Under the pieces are notes generated by a model. That model was given only the letters and a program-made list of their open reading frames with translations, was not told the DNA's origin and did not search any database. Both the position numbers and the translations under genes were made by a program. From the NCBI RefSeq assembly GCF_001707755.1, contig NZ_MBDL01000001.1, forward strand, positions 558,001 to 622,000: a stretch of 64,000 nucleotides of DNA, given 5' to 3'. Below, in pieces: positions 26,922 through 36,752 of this stretch (the stretch's first letter is position 1; each line of letters begins with the position of its first letter). This DNA comes from Acinetobacter celticus (GTDB lineage: Bacteria; Pseudomonadota; Gammaproteobacteria; Pseudomonadales; Moraxellaceae).

Positions 26922-27710
26922 ATGAAAAAATTAGCAATCGCTTCAGCATTATTGTCTGCTTTAGCCATCACAGGCACAGCACACGCATACCAAGCAGAAG
27001 TTGGTGCTTCAGCAGGATATATCGACCCAGATAACGGTAGCTCTGGTAGTGAATTCGGTGTGAATGGTACTTACTACTTTAACCCAGTACAAACCCGTAA
27101 TGCACCGCTTGCAGAAGCAGCATTCCTTGACCGTGCTAGCAACGTCAGTGCACATGCAAACTTTGCTGACCGCGGTAATGTAGATGACAATAATTATGGA
27201 ATTGGCGCAGAATATTATGTGCCAAATTCAGATTTTTATTTAAGCGGTGATGTTAGCCGTAACAACACTGAAGTACGTGATGTCTTTGGTAATAAGCACG
27301 ATTTTGATACCACTTACTACGCAGCAGAAGTAGGTTATCTGGCAGCGCCTGGCTTCTTAATTGCAGCCGGTTTAAAAGGTTATGACAACGACAACGATGA
27401 TGGCGTAGACCCAACTCTTCGCGCTAAATATGTAACGACGCTAAGCAATGGCAAAGACATTAACTTAGAAGCCGGTGCAGCATTCGGCGATCTAGATGAG
27501 TACAATCTAAAAGCGGATTATTTCATCGACAAAACATTTAGCGTGGGTGCTGACTACTACAACAATGATTTAAATGATCAAAGTGAAGTCGGTATTAATG
27601 CACGTAAATTCTTCAATCAGCAAGTAAGCTTAGAAGGCCGTGTCGGCTTTGGTGAGCAAGGCAACAATGATTACAACTCATTTGGTGTTGCTGCGAAGTA
27701 TCGTTTCTAA
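26922..27710 (+). CDS. Putative porin, Omp33-36-like, paralogue 2
   Basis: The protein has 262 aa. The signal peptide is MKKLAIASALLSALAITGTA with cleavage after AHA (mature YQAEVGASAGYID). The NGTYYFNPVQTRNAPLAEAAF segment and the final YRF are shared in pattern with the other two paralogues and with Omp33-36. The strong ribosome site AGAGGGG, canonical promoter elements and a well-formed terminator suggest high expression. The sequence is aspartate- and asparagine-rich in the predicted loops. The substrate is unknown. Confidence 0.85.
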   Translation: MKKLAIASALLSALAITGTAHAYQAEVGASAGYIDPDNGSSGSEFGVNGTYYFNPVQTRNAPLAEAAFLDRASNVSAHANFADRGNVDDNNYGIGAEYYVPNSDFYLSGDVSRNNTEVRDVFGNKHDFDTTYYAAEVGYLAAPGFLIAAGLKGYDNDNDDGVDPTLRAKYVTTLSNGKDINLEAGAAFGDLDEYNLKADYFIDKTFSVGADYYNNDLNDQSEVGINARKFFNQQVSLEGRVGFGEQGNNDYNSFGVAAKYRF

Positions 27711-27734
27711 TTCTTAATTGAATACAATTAAATG

Positions 27735-27763
27735 AAAGCCCATCTTCGGATGGGCTTTTTTAT
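27735..27763 (+). terminator. Terminator of porin paralogue 2
   Basis: AAAGCCCATC and GATGGGCTTT pair around the stable TTCG loop, followed by a T-run. Confidence 0.92.
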
Positions 27764-27820
27764 TGACCTAAATAAACGTATTTCGGTATTTTTTCCCATT
27801 AAAAATTCGTCTGTTATCTG

Positions 27821-27849
27821 TATAATCGCTTTCAGCTGTCATCTGACAG
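27821..27849 (+). promoter_or_regulatory. -10 element and overlapping palindrome before porin paralogue 3
   Basis: A consensus TATAAT lies at 27821-27826. The palindrome CTGTCATCTGACAG (27836-27849) begins ten bases after it, i.e. at the expected transcription start, so it could be a repressor site. There is no clear -35. Confidence 0.45.
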
Positions 27850-27882
27850 TTATCATTTTATAATAAACAGAGAAACTTTAAA

Positions 27883-28719
27883 ATGTTAAAACAAATTGCG
27901 CTCGCAACTACTTTAGTTGCTACTTTTGGAGTTGCACACGCTTACCAAGCAGAAATCAAGGCAAGTTACGAGAATACAAGCTTTGATGGCGATAATGAAG
28001 ATCTTGATACTTTTGGCATCAGCGGCAAATATTACCTAAATGGTGTACAGCGTCAAAATAGTCCTCTTGCTGAAGCAGCATTTTTAGGCAAAGCCAGCAA
28101 TATTGGTCTAGCTTATGCAAACTCAAGTATTGATGAGGACGGAGCTGACTTAGAAATTGACACCATCGGTTTAAATGGTGAGTTTTTCATCCCAAATTCT
28201 CAGTTTTATGTTTCTGGTAGCTTAAATCGCTCTGAAGCGACTATTGAAGGTGAGTTTGGAAAGGTATCAGATGATAATGTGGGCTATGCATTAGAAGCGG
28301 GTTATCTTCCAGTCGATGGGCTCCTCATTGCCGCTGGTGTTGCCAAAGAAAATCTTGATCCAGTCTACTTATCACAGAATGGTTTCATTGATACATTCTC
28401 AAATATTTCATCTGTAGCAGACGAGACTGCTGTGACATTACGCGCTAAATATGTAACGCAAATTGGTAATCATTTTACTAATTTTGAAGGTGCGACATAC
28501 TTCGGGGATGAAACTGCATATCGCTTAGGTGCAGATCTGTATATCGATCCAACATTAAGTGTTGGTGTGTCATTCATGGATACAACTTTAAATGAATTTG
28601 ACACAGTTTGGTCTATTCGTGCGCAAAAATTCTTTACGCCCGCCCTTGCGGTCGGTTTAAACTATACGACGACAGATGGTGCTGATTCATTTGGTATTAA
28701 CGGTACTTTCCGTTTCTAA
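27883..28719 (+). CDS. Putative porin, Omp33-36-like, paralogue 3
   Basis: The protein has 278 aa with a signal peptide ending AHA (mature YQAEIKASYENTS). The block YYLNGVQRQNSPLAEAAFLG closely matches paralogue 2 and Omp33-36 in pattern. The C-terminus is GTFRF, with the terminal phenylalanine recognised by the BAM machinery. It has its own promoter region with a palindrome at the likely start point and a terminator, so it may be regulated apart from paralogue 2. Confidence 0.85.
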   Translation: MLKQIALATTLVATFGVAHAYQAEIKASYENTSFDGDNEDLDTFGISGKYYLNGVQRQNSPLAEAAFLGKASNIGLAYANSSIDEDGADLEIDTIGLNGEFFIPNSQFYVSGSLNRSEATIEGEFGKVSDDNVGYALEAGYLPVDGLLIAAGVAKENLDPVYLSQNGFIDTFSNISSVADETAVTLRAKYVTQIGNHFTNFEGATYFGDETAYRLGADLYIDPTLSVGVSFMDTTLNEFDTVWSIRAQKFFTPALAVGLNYTTTDGADSFGINGTFRF

Positions 28720-28737
28720 CACATAGCAAAATGAATA

Positions 28738-28767
28738 AAAAAACCGCTCACATGAGCGGTTTTTTTA
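28738..28767. terminator. Bidirectional terminator between porin 3 and recJ
   Basis: AAAAACCGCT and AGCGGTTTTT pair around CACATG, with T-runs on both strands; it serves the convergent porin and recJ transcripts. Confidence 0.88.
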
Positions 28768-28775
28768 TGATCATT

Positions 28776-30479
28776 TCACTGTTCTAAATACAGAATACGA
28801 AGTTGCAAACTGGTTGTGCCGTTGAAGGTATTTTTATCCAATTCATAAACCAGACGAACTTGATCTTGCAACGGATCAAACGTGTATTTATCAGCTGCAT
28901 TAAATGCAATGGCCTCGATAATCTGTCCCGAAGCCAGCGCCAAGCGAAGTTTTAAATGCACGTCTTTTAACCAACGGTAATCCAATAATTTGAATTGACC
29001 TTCAAAAATTGGCGCAGGAAATTTTTGTCCCCAAGGTGTCAACTGTTGCAGTGTATCAACCGTATGAATTTGAAAGGCATCATCGGGTAAATCACCATCA
29101 GTCCATAATACCTCTTGAAATAGACTGTCATCTTGCTTTGCGATTAATTGCCCAAACTTGGCTTTAAATTCTTCAAAACTTTCTTTCAAAAGAGTTAAAC
29201 CTGCCGCAGCCGCATGTCCACCAAAATGACTGACCAAATGCGGATACTGTTCTGCAATTTGTTCAATACAATCACGAATATGAATGCCTTCAATAGAACG
29301 GGCTGAACCTTTAATATGTTGACCATCTTCGTCTGCAGCAAACACAATTGCGGGGCGATGGAACTGTTCTTTTAATCGCCCTGCAACAATTCCAATGACC
29401 CCTTGGTGCCAATGCGGTTCAAATAAAATTAAAGCAGAAGGAATGTTCTCTTGATCTAATTGTAGATGCTCTAACGCTACCAAAGCTTCTTGCTTCATCT
29501 GTGTTTCGACTTGACGACGTTCAACGTTTAGTTGGTTTAGCTGCGTCGCGAAAGGATAAGCGGTGTGCAAATCAGGCGCAATTAGACACTCAATGCCAAT
29601 GTCCATGGTTTCCATGCGACCAGCCGCATTAATACGTGGCCCTAAGACAAAACCCAAATCTTGCGCTTTTAATTGTGCAGGATCACGACCAGCAATCTCA
29701 AGCAAAGCACTCATCCCTGCACGGCAAAGCCCCTGCTGAATACGTTTCAAACCCACATCAACTAAAATACGGTTGTTATAATCTAAACTGGCAACATCGG
29801 CATACGTACCCAAAGCCACTAAGTCTAAATACTGAACCATCTTGGCGGAAGATTTACCCTGTTTTGCACGCAAACTCGATAAATTTGCCAAAACATAGAA
29901 AGCCACTCCTACACCTGCCAAAGCCTTACTTGGAAATTCGCAACCCAATTGATTTGGATTAACCACTGCCTCAGCCTGAGGGGTTTCTTTGGTGGTCAGG
30001 TGATGATCGGTGATAATCACTTGCATGCCATGTGCTTGCGCCTGCGCGACACCTGCATGACTGGAAATACCATTATCGACAGTAATCAGTAAATCAGGCG
30101 AAAAGGTCACAAAAGCTAAATCAGCAATGGCAGGCGTAAGACCATAGCCATACTTAAAACGGTCTGGCACCAAATAATCAACCTGAGCACCCAAATCGCG
30201 AAGCACTAAAATCATTAACGCGGTACTGGTTGCACCATCCGCATCGTAGTCGCCGACAATGACTATTTTTTTTTGAGCATCAATGGCCTGATCGATCAGC
30301 TGAATTGCCTCAGTTAGACCTTTCATTGTCGGGGCCAGTAAGTGCTTGAGTTTAAGCTCAAGTTCCTGCTCAGATTCCACTCCGCGTCGCGCTAAAATTT
30401 GCGCAATAAAAGGCGATACGCCCTGAAAAATTTCAGGGCGGGTCAGAAACGGTCTTTGTTGAATTAGAGTTTTAGACAT
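28776..30479 (-). CDS. recJ: Single-stranded-DNA-specific exonuclease RecJ
   Basis: The protein has 567 aa. The DHH phosphoesterase motifs are visible in order: VGDYDADGATST, VDNGISSHAG, ITDHHLTTKE and the N-x-AGR region LGPRINAAGRMET. The DHHA1 part has SHFGGHAAAAGLTL. RecJ degrades single-stranded DNA 5' to 3' in recombination, mismatch and base excision repair. It starts directly after the stop of pdxH, with which it forms a tight operon with glmM upstream. Confidence 0.96.
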   Translation of the reverse strand: MSKTLIQQRPFLTRPEIFQGVSPFIAQILARRGVESEQELELKLKHLLAPTMKGLTEAIQLIDQAIDAQKKIVIVGDYDADGATSTALMILVLRDLGAQVDYLVPDRFKYGYGLTPAIADLAFVTFSPDLLITVDNGISSHAGVAQAQAHGMQVIITDHHLTTKETPQAEAVVNPNQLGCEFPSKALAGVGVAFYVLANLSSLRAKQGKSSAKMVQYLDLVALGTYADVASLDYNNRILVDVGLKRIQQGLCRAGMSALLEIAGRDPAQLKAQDLGFVLGPRINAAGRMETMDIGIECLIAPDLHTAYPFATQLNQLNVERRQVETQMKQEALVALEHLQLDQENIPSALILFEPHWHQGVIGIVAGRLKEQFHRPAIVFAADEDGQHIKGSARSIEGIHIRDCIEQIAEQYPHLVSHFGGHAAAAGLTLLKESFEEFKAKFGQLIAKQDDSLFQEVLWTDGDLPDDAFQIHTVDTLQQLTPWGQKFPAPIFEGQFKLLDYRWLKDVHLKLRLALASGQIIEAIAFNAADKYTFDPLQDQVRLVYELDKNTFNGTTSLQLRILYLEQ

Positions 30480-31136
30480 TTAAGGCATTAATCGCTGAAT
30501 GTTCCACTGCCCATCTGTTTTTTCATAACATAAGCGGTCATGTAGACGATTTGGACGGCCTTGCCAAAATTCATAATAATCAGGAACTAAGCGATAACCG
30601 CCCCAAAATACTGGTTTACTCAATTCAGCTTTATCTGCAACAGAAGCATATAACTGCTCAAAGCGACTTTGTAACTCTTCACGACTGGCAATCACACCGC
30701 TTTGTGGCGTACTAATATGGGCCGCAACTTGGCTGTCACGCGGTCGTTTATGATAATACTCGGTCGACTCACTTTCAGAAATGCGTTCTACCCGACCGCT
30801 AACACGAACTTGACGCTCTAATTCAGGCCAATAGAACAATAATTCTGCAAAGGGATTTTCGCTTAAATCTAGACCTTTTTGGCTATCATAATTGCTGTAA
30901 AAATCATAACCTGCATCGGTAGCGCCCCGTAGAAGTACCGTGCGTACATGCGGACGGCCTTGTGCATTGGCAGTCGCCAAAGACATTGTGTAGGGCTCAT
31001 GTAATTTGGCTTCTAAAGCCAAATTAAACCAATTTAAAAATTGCACATGTGGGTTGGTATTCACTTGGTCTTCACGAAGTTCACCCTTTTGATAACTCAG
31101 GCGTAGCTCACTTAAATCTTGAATTACATCACTCAT
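30480..31136 (-). CDS. pdxH: Pyridoxamine 5'-phosphate oxidase
   Basis: The protein has 218 aa, the usual PdxH length. The FMN-binding stretch RTVLLRGATDAGYDFYSNYDS, LFYWPELERQVRVSGRVER, and the C-terminal FWQGRPNRLHDR with the substrate-binding arginine are present. It oxidises pyridoxamine or pyridoxine 5'-phosphate to pyridoxal 5'-phosphate. It lies 9 bp after glmM, and its stop codon abuts the recJ start. Confidence 0.96.
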   Translation of the reverse strand: MSDVIQDLSELRLSYQKGELREDQVNTNPHVQFLNWFNLALEAKLHEPYTMSLATANAQGRPHVRTVLLRGATDAGYDFYSNYDSQKGLDLSENPFAELLFYWPELERQVRVSGRVERISESESTEYYHKRPRDSQVAAHISTPQSGVIASREELQSRFEQLYASVADKAELSKPVFWGGYRLVPDYYEFWQGRPNRLHDRLCYEKTDGQWNIQRLMP

Positions 31137-31145
31137 TGCATCACC

Positions 31146-32477
31146 TTAAATTGCATTTGCGCGAACGGCATCCGCCAATGAATTTGCAAGTTGCGTCACT
31201 TCTGCTAGGTCATCCCCTTCAACCATCACGCGAATGACCGGTTCCGTACCTGATTTACGAATCAATAAACGACCACGGCCTTTTAATTGCTGTTCAGCTT
31301 TTTCAAATTCAGCAACCAGTGCAGGGACAGTATAAGGGTCAAACATTTGACTTAAACGAACATTCACTAAAACATTTGGCAATAAATAGAAACCATCCGT
31401 CAACTCATGTAAGGCTTTTTGCTGTTCAACCATAACCGTAAGCACTTGTAATGATGCAATAATAGCATCACCCGTGGTGCTCTTATCTAAAGTTAAAATA
31501 TGACCAGAAGGTTCACCACCAGTCACCCAACCCTTATCGTCTAAGGCTTGTAAAACATAACGGTCACCCACGCTGGCACGGACAAAGGGCACCTGCGCTT
31601 TGTCTAACGCAATTTCCAAAGCCATATTACTCATGACTGTACCCACAATACCCACAGGCTTCTGACGACCTTGTGTGGCTAAGATATACAGAATATGGTC
31701 GCCAGTGACTTGCTCGCCATTTTTATCGACCAAAATCACACGGTCTGCATCACCATCGAAAGCAATGCCTAAGTCGGCCTGATGTTCAACCACAGCTTTC
31801 TGTAAACTTTCAGGATGCGTTGAACCACAGTCTTTATTAATATTTAAACCATCTGGGTCGTTGTATAGCGCCACCACTTTGGCACCAAGTTCACGATACA
31901 CTGAAGGGCCAACGCTATACGCCGCGCCATTGGCACAATCGACCACAATTTTTAAATGTGACAAATCTAAATGGTAGGGGAAAGTTGATTTACAGAATTC
32001 AATATAACGCCCATTGGCATCTTTCACACGCACACTTTTACCCAAGTTTGCGGTGTCTTCAATCACCATATCATTTTCAAGTTCTTGATTAATAGCATCT
32101 TGCAATTCATCGGGTAATTTTTTGCCTTCGCTCGAAAAGAACTTAATCCCATTATCAAAATAAGGATTATGCGATGCCGAAATCACAATCCCTAAACTGG
32201 CATGCAAAGCACGGGTTAAATGAGCAATGGCAGGTGTCGGTAACGGCCCCAATAAATGGACATACACCCCAGCAGCATTTAAACCTGCTTGTAAAGCGGC
32301 TTCTAAAATATAGCCAGACAGACGGGTATCTTTACCCAAAACAACAATGGGTTTACTTTTTTTACTGGTGCGTTTTAAGACTTTACCTGCAGCAAAACCT
32401 AGCTTTAAAGCAAAATCAGGTGTAATCGGAAGTTCCCCAAATTTTCCGCGAATGCCGTCCGTACCAAAATAACTCAT
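31146..32477 (-). CDS. glmM: Phosphoglucosamine mutase
   Basis: The protein has 443 aa. It carries the start signature YFGTDGIRG, the phosphoserine loop [13 protein letters not shown], the metal-binding DGDADR, the sugar-binding GGEPSGH and the phosphate-binding [12 protein letters not shown]. It converts glucosamine-6-phosphate to glucosamine-1-phosphate for UDP-GlcNAc, the precursor of peptidoglycan and lipid A. It is the first gene of glmM-pdxH-recJ. Confidence 0.97.
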   Translation of the reverse strand: MSYFGTDGIRGKFGELPITPDFALKLGFAAGKVLKRTSKKSKPIVVLGKDTRLSGYILEAALQAGLNAAGVYVHLLGPLPTPAIAHLTRALHASLGIVISASHNPYFDNGIKFFSSEGKKLPDELQDAINQELENDMVIEDTANLGKSVRVKDANGRYIEFCKSTFPYHLDLSHLKIVVDCANGAAYSVGPSVYRELGAKVVALYNDPDGLNINKDCGSTHPESLQKAVVEHQADLGIAFDGDADRVILVDKNGEQVTGDHILYILATQGRQKPVGIVGTVMSNMALEIALDKAQVPFVRASVGDRYVLQALDDKGWVTGGEPSGHILTLDKSTTGDAIIASLQVLTVMVEQQKALHELTDGFYLLPNVLVNVRLSQMFDPYTVPALVAEFEKAEQQLKGRGRLLIRKSGTEPVIRVMVEGDDLAEVTQLANSLADAVRANAI

Positions 32478-32551
32478 CTTCTACTCACTTTCTTATTAAC
32501 GTGCGGTGATATTCATCATCCGATTCAAACTAGAATTACTTTACACCAAAA

Positions 32552-32584
32552 ACAAAAAAGCCGTCATATAAATGACGGCCTTTT
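32552..32584 (-). terminator. Terminator of guaB
   Basis: ATGACGGC and GCCGTCAT pair around TTAT on the minus strand, extended by flanking A/T pairs and followed by TTTTTTG. Confidence 0.88.
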
Positions 32585-32605
32585 CAGTGTCGTGGTGACT
32601 AAAAA

Positions 32606-34099
<1,494 letters not shown>

Positions 34100-34256
34100 T
34101 TATTATAAACAAATCTAAGTCAAAATTTCATTGCAATTACAAAATATATTTTTATATTTTTTAAAATAAAGAGATACAACGGCGTAACTGAAGTTGAAAT
34201 CGGCTGATTGACCCGCATACGGTCTCTTTGGCCGATAAAATAGCTCATTCCTTTTG

Positions 34257-34286
34257 GGAAAAAGGCAGAGCCTAAACTCTACCTTT
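34257..34286 (-). terminator. Terminator of the cysteine-cluster protein gene
   Basis: On the minus strand AAAGGTAGAG and CTCTGCCTTT pair around TTTAGG, with one T-G wobble, followed by TTCCC. Confidence 0.7.
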
Positions 34287-34291
34287 ACTGA

Positions 34292-34657
34292 TTAACACAC
34301 TTGGTCAAAATTCTCATCATTCGTAGATGGGCCTACATCCAATTGCACAAAAGGAATCATATTGTGTGCATGTCGCGCTTTGTTGCATTGATCATCTGCA
34401 ATTTGGACTTCTTTGCAAGATGAGCTACGTTGCTCATACATACCACAGCTCACCTGTTGCCCAATCGTCCCTTCTAGCACAATACAACGAGGGTTGGCTT
34501 GGTTGGTTCCAACCATACATGAATACACTGGAGTCACAGGTTCAGTATAGCGCTCTGGCATATGAATGCCTTCCGCCCAATAAAATGAGACTCTAAAAAA
34601 GGCGCAACATGCGCCGCAGCTTAAACATGCATCTTCTGTTGGAACTTGAGACAACAT
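34292..34657 (-). CDS. YkgJ family cysteine-cluster protein
   Basis: The protein has 121 aa. The N-terminal CLSCGACCAFF and later cysteines (YSCMVG, RCIVLEG, VSCGMYEQRSSSCKEV) form the conserved 8-cysteine pattern of the YkgJ/UPF0153 group, thought to bind zinc or an Fe-S cluster. The family is widespread but its function is not established. It stands alone with its own terminator, between guaB and an MBL-fold gene. Confidence 0.88.
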   Translation of the reverse strand: MLSQVPTEDACLSCGACCAFFRVSFYWAEGIHMPERYTEPVTPVYSCMVGTNQANPRCIVLEGTIGQQVSCGMYEQRSSSCKEVQIADDQCNKARHAHNMIPFVQLDVGPSTNDENFDQVC

Positions 34658-34742
34658 TCTTAGTTTTCTCGTTATCTAAACTAGTTTTTGAACGAAAATA
34701 TTAAAAAAAATTGTAATCTCAAACAAGGTTTTTTTCAGTTAA

Positions 34743-35540
34743 TTAAGTGGGGAAAGTAAATACACCTTCATCCATCAAATCCGTGCCACATTCTAAAGTT
34801 TCAATCCAATCTAAAAATTGGTTGATGTGCTCTTTACCAATAAAGGGTGTGCCATGCTGTGGCACAATCATTTCAACATCCATGCTACGCACCATGTTGA
34901 CCCATAAGCGAATAATTTTGTTATTACACATATAACGCTGATGGAACGCTTTCATTTTAGGGATATGTGCTGCAAAATTCTCTAAGGGTTTCGATGCATC
35001 CTCAACCATTGATGCCCCCATATCACCAGAAAATAAAATCTTTGCAATCGGGTCATAAAATTGAAAATTACCCACAGAATGTAAAAAATGCGCAGGTACT
35101 GCAATAATTTTACTTTCCCCCAAGTGAATCACTTGGCCATGATCTGGCAATTCCACCAAACGATCGAGCCAGTTGCCTTTCATCCGGTCACTCATAAACG
35201 CTGAGTTTAAATGTGGCAGAAAGCGCGCCCATAATTTAGATGCAACCACTTTGGCTTCGGTATACACCAACCAACGTGGCATAGAAGTAATAATGTCGGG
35301 GTCTTGATGTGATGCCATCACATAATCAAGGTTGGTCAGTCGCGTGTACTTATTCAGCTCCATGGTCAGAGGCACGTAGGTCAAGTCGCCTCCTGGATCT
35401 AACACCGCAGCTCGATTATTATCGATAATCAAAAATTGGTTGGCTTGAACACCTTCACCCTTTACTAAACTGGTAAAGCTGATGCATTTATGAATGCCAT
35501 TATCGAATAAAACCTGCGACGTCGTGCGGTCAAATGCCAT
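34743..35540 (-). CDS. MBL-fold di-iron protein, ODP/FprA-like without flavodoxin
   Basis: The protein has 265 aa. The sequence has the arrangement of the oxygen-binding di-iron domain: H-x-D/E-x-D replaced as ASHQDPD, the second histidine region VPAHFLHSVGNFQFYD, the bridging aspartate in LFSGDMGAS and the last histidine in IVPQHGTPF. The GSVGNF-type SVGNFQFYD is close to that of flavodiiron proteins, but no flavodoxin domain follows. Related proteins reduce O2 or NO with separate electron donors, or sense oxygen in signalling proteins. The function here is not known. Confidence 0.8.
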   Translation of the reverse strand: MAFDRTTSQVLFDNGIHKCISFTSLVKGEGVQANQFLIIDNNRAAVLDPGGDLTYVPLTMELNKYTRLTNLDYVMASHQDPDIITSMPRWLVYTEAKVVASKLWARFLPHLNSAFMSDRMKGNWLDRLVELPDHGQVIHLGESKIIAVPAHFLHSVGNFQFYDPIAKILFSGDMGASMVEDASKPLENFAAHIPKMKAFHQRYMCNNKIIRLWVNMVRSMDVEMIVPQHGTPFIGKEHINQFLDWIETLECGTDLMDEGVFTFPT

Positions 35541-35671
35541 ACCTATTCCCCAGAAATTCTGTTTTTCTTAAAAGACTTTTATTACCCTACAACATATATG
35601 GATTTACACAAACTTACAATGAATTTAAGACAAATATCATTAGAAATATCAATTAATTGTAAAACAATTGA

Positions 35672-35704
35672 CATAAAAAAACCTGAGCAAAATACTCAGG
35701 TTTT
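35672..35704 (-). terminator. Terminator of the GDT1-family gene
   Basis: On the minus strand AAAACCTGAG and CTCAGGTTTT pair around TATTTTG, followed by a T-run. Confidence 0.9.
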
Positions 35705-35725
35705 AGTCAAAATTCTGTTTTTATT

Positions 35726-36304
35726 TTAGAATAAATAATGTTGTGCCAATGCCGCTAAGCCAATCACTAAAAAGACCAGTGCACCAATTTTATGAATGAG
35801 GGAAATAGGGAGTTTTTCTGCCAATTTATTACCAATAAACACCGCAGGGGCATTAACCAGCATAATACCCAAAGTTGTACCCAAAGTTACCCAGCCAATA
35901 CTGTCAAAACGCGCAGCCAATGCCACTGTCGCAATTTGGGTTTTATCACCAATTTCGGCCAAAAAGAATAAAACAAAGGTTGCACTAAAGACCCCATATT
36001 TTTGCCATTTATTGATACTTTCAGACTCATCGCCCAACTCATCGGGAATGAGCATCCAGACAGCCATTGCAATAAAGCCCAAAGAAACAATCCATAACAG
36101 TACAATTGGACTCAGTACCGTAGTAATCCACTGACCCAATACAGCAGATACACCGTGATTGACCAGTGTGGCAAGGAAGATAGCAATTAAAATAGGAACA
36201 GGCTTACGAAATTTAGCCGCCAGAAGTAATGCAAGAAGCTGAGTTTTATCGCCCATTTCAGATAAGGCAACAACTGCTAAAGAAATCAGAAAAGCTGAAA
36301 GCAT
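35726..36304 (-). CDS. TMEM165/GDT1 family transporter, probable manganese exporter
   Basis: The protein has 192 aa with six membrane helices in two homologous halves. Each half carries the family motif E-x-G-D-K-T: ALSEMGDKTQLLALLL and LAEIGDKTQIATVAL. The family moves Mn2+ or Ca2+ in exchange for H+ in bacteria and eukaryotes. The upstream leader matches the manganese-sensing yybP-ykoY riboswitch, which strongly suggests that this gene exports excess manganese. It is monocistronic with its own terminator. Confidence 0.93.
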   Translation of the reverse strand: MLSAFLISLAVVALSEMGDKTQLLALLLAAKFRKPVPILIAIFLATLVNHGVSAVLGQWITTVLSPIVLLWIVSLGFIAMAVWMLIPDELGDESESINKWQKYGVFSATFVLFFLAEIGDKTQIATVALAARFDSIGWVTLGTTLGIMLVNAPAVFIGNKLAEKLPISLIHKIGALVFLVIGLAALAQHYLF

Positions 36305-36316
36305 GATGTGTTTCTC

Positions 36317-36360
36317 TGGCTAGCAAATAAATACCAATGACTCACCGCTCCTGCTAGCCA
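36317..36360 (-). promoter_or_regulatory. Hairpin in the leader before the GDT1-family start
   Basis: TGGCTAGCA (36360-36352) and TGCTAGCCA (36325-36317) are a 9-bp perfect stem ending 12 nt before the ATG at 36304. Its loop contains AGGAG. It may be part of the riboswitch expression platform, acting on translation; there is no T-run for termination. Confidence 0.5.
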
Positions 36361-36433
36361 AATCTGCAGAGTGGTAAATCAAAGGTCTTGCCAACAAAAG
36401 AAAACTTTTTAAGAAAAGCTCACTTGGTTTTTT

Positions 36434-36530
36434 GCTATGATGACCATGCTCTGTTGAGCAAATATGTTGACCATCACCTGTTTACTGTGCGTAAACAGCG
36501 GCTACTCCCCAATGAAGTGTAGTCATTTTA
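36434..36530 (-). ncRNA. yybP-ykoY manganese riboswitch aptamer
   Basis: On the minus strand the conserved GGGGAGTAGCC lies at 36510-36500 and GTCAACATA at 36471-36463, the two signature internal-loop blocks of yybP-ykoY in gammaproteobacteria (for example the alx and mntP leaders). P1 is formed by ATGACT (36526-36521) and GGTCAT (36445-36440). The aptamer binds Mn2+ and turns on expression of the downstream gene, here a GDT1-family exporter. The boundaries are approximate. Confidence 0.88.
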
Positions 36531-36694
36531 AGGGCATTATGAAAATAAAGCAAACACCTTGAACTAAGCTAAAAAAGATATAACAAACAGTATTTTGAAT
36601 AGCGAAACCTGAAAAACTTTATTCGTCGTGTTCTGCAAAGAAAAGACCGCACAACATTCTATTGAAATCAATATTGGTCTCAGTAGCCCCCATA

Positions 36695-36724
36695 AAACAA
36701 TAAACCCTGCCAAAGCAGGGTTTA
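36695..36724 (-). terminator. Terminator of aceEF
   Basis: TAAACCCTGC and GCAGGGTTTA are a perfect 10-bp stem around a 4-nt loop (36701-36724), with TTGTTTT following on the minus strand. Confidence 0.88.
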
Positions 36725-36752
36725 TTTCATAGTCAAAGATAATGCGATGCCA

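Noticed and set aside
36317..36343. GTG-initiated leader peptide with AGGAG in the GDT1 leader hairpin.
   Set aside because: The Shine-Dalgarno is only two bases from the GTG and the frame overlaps the real start; better seen as part of the riboswitch leader.
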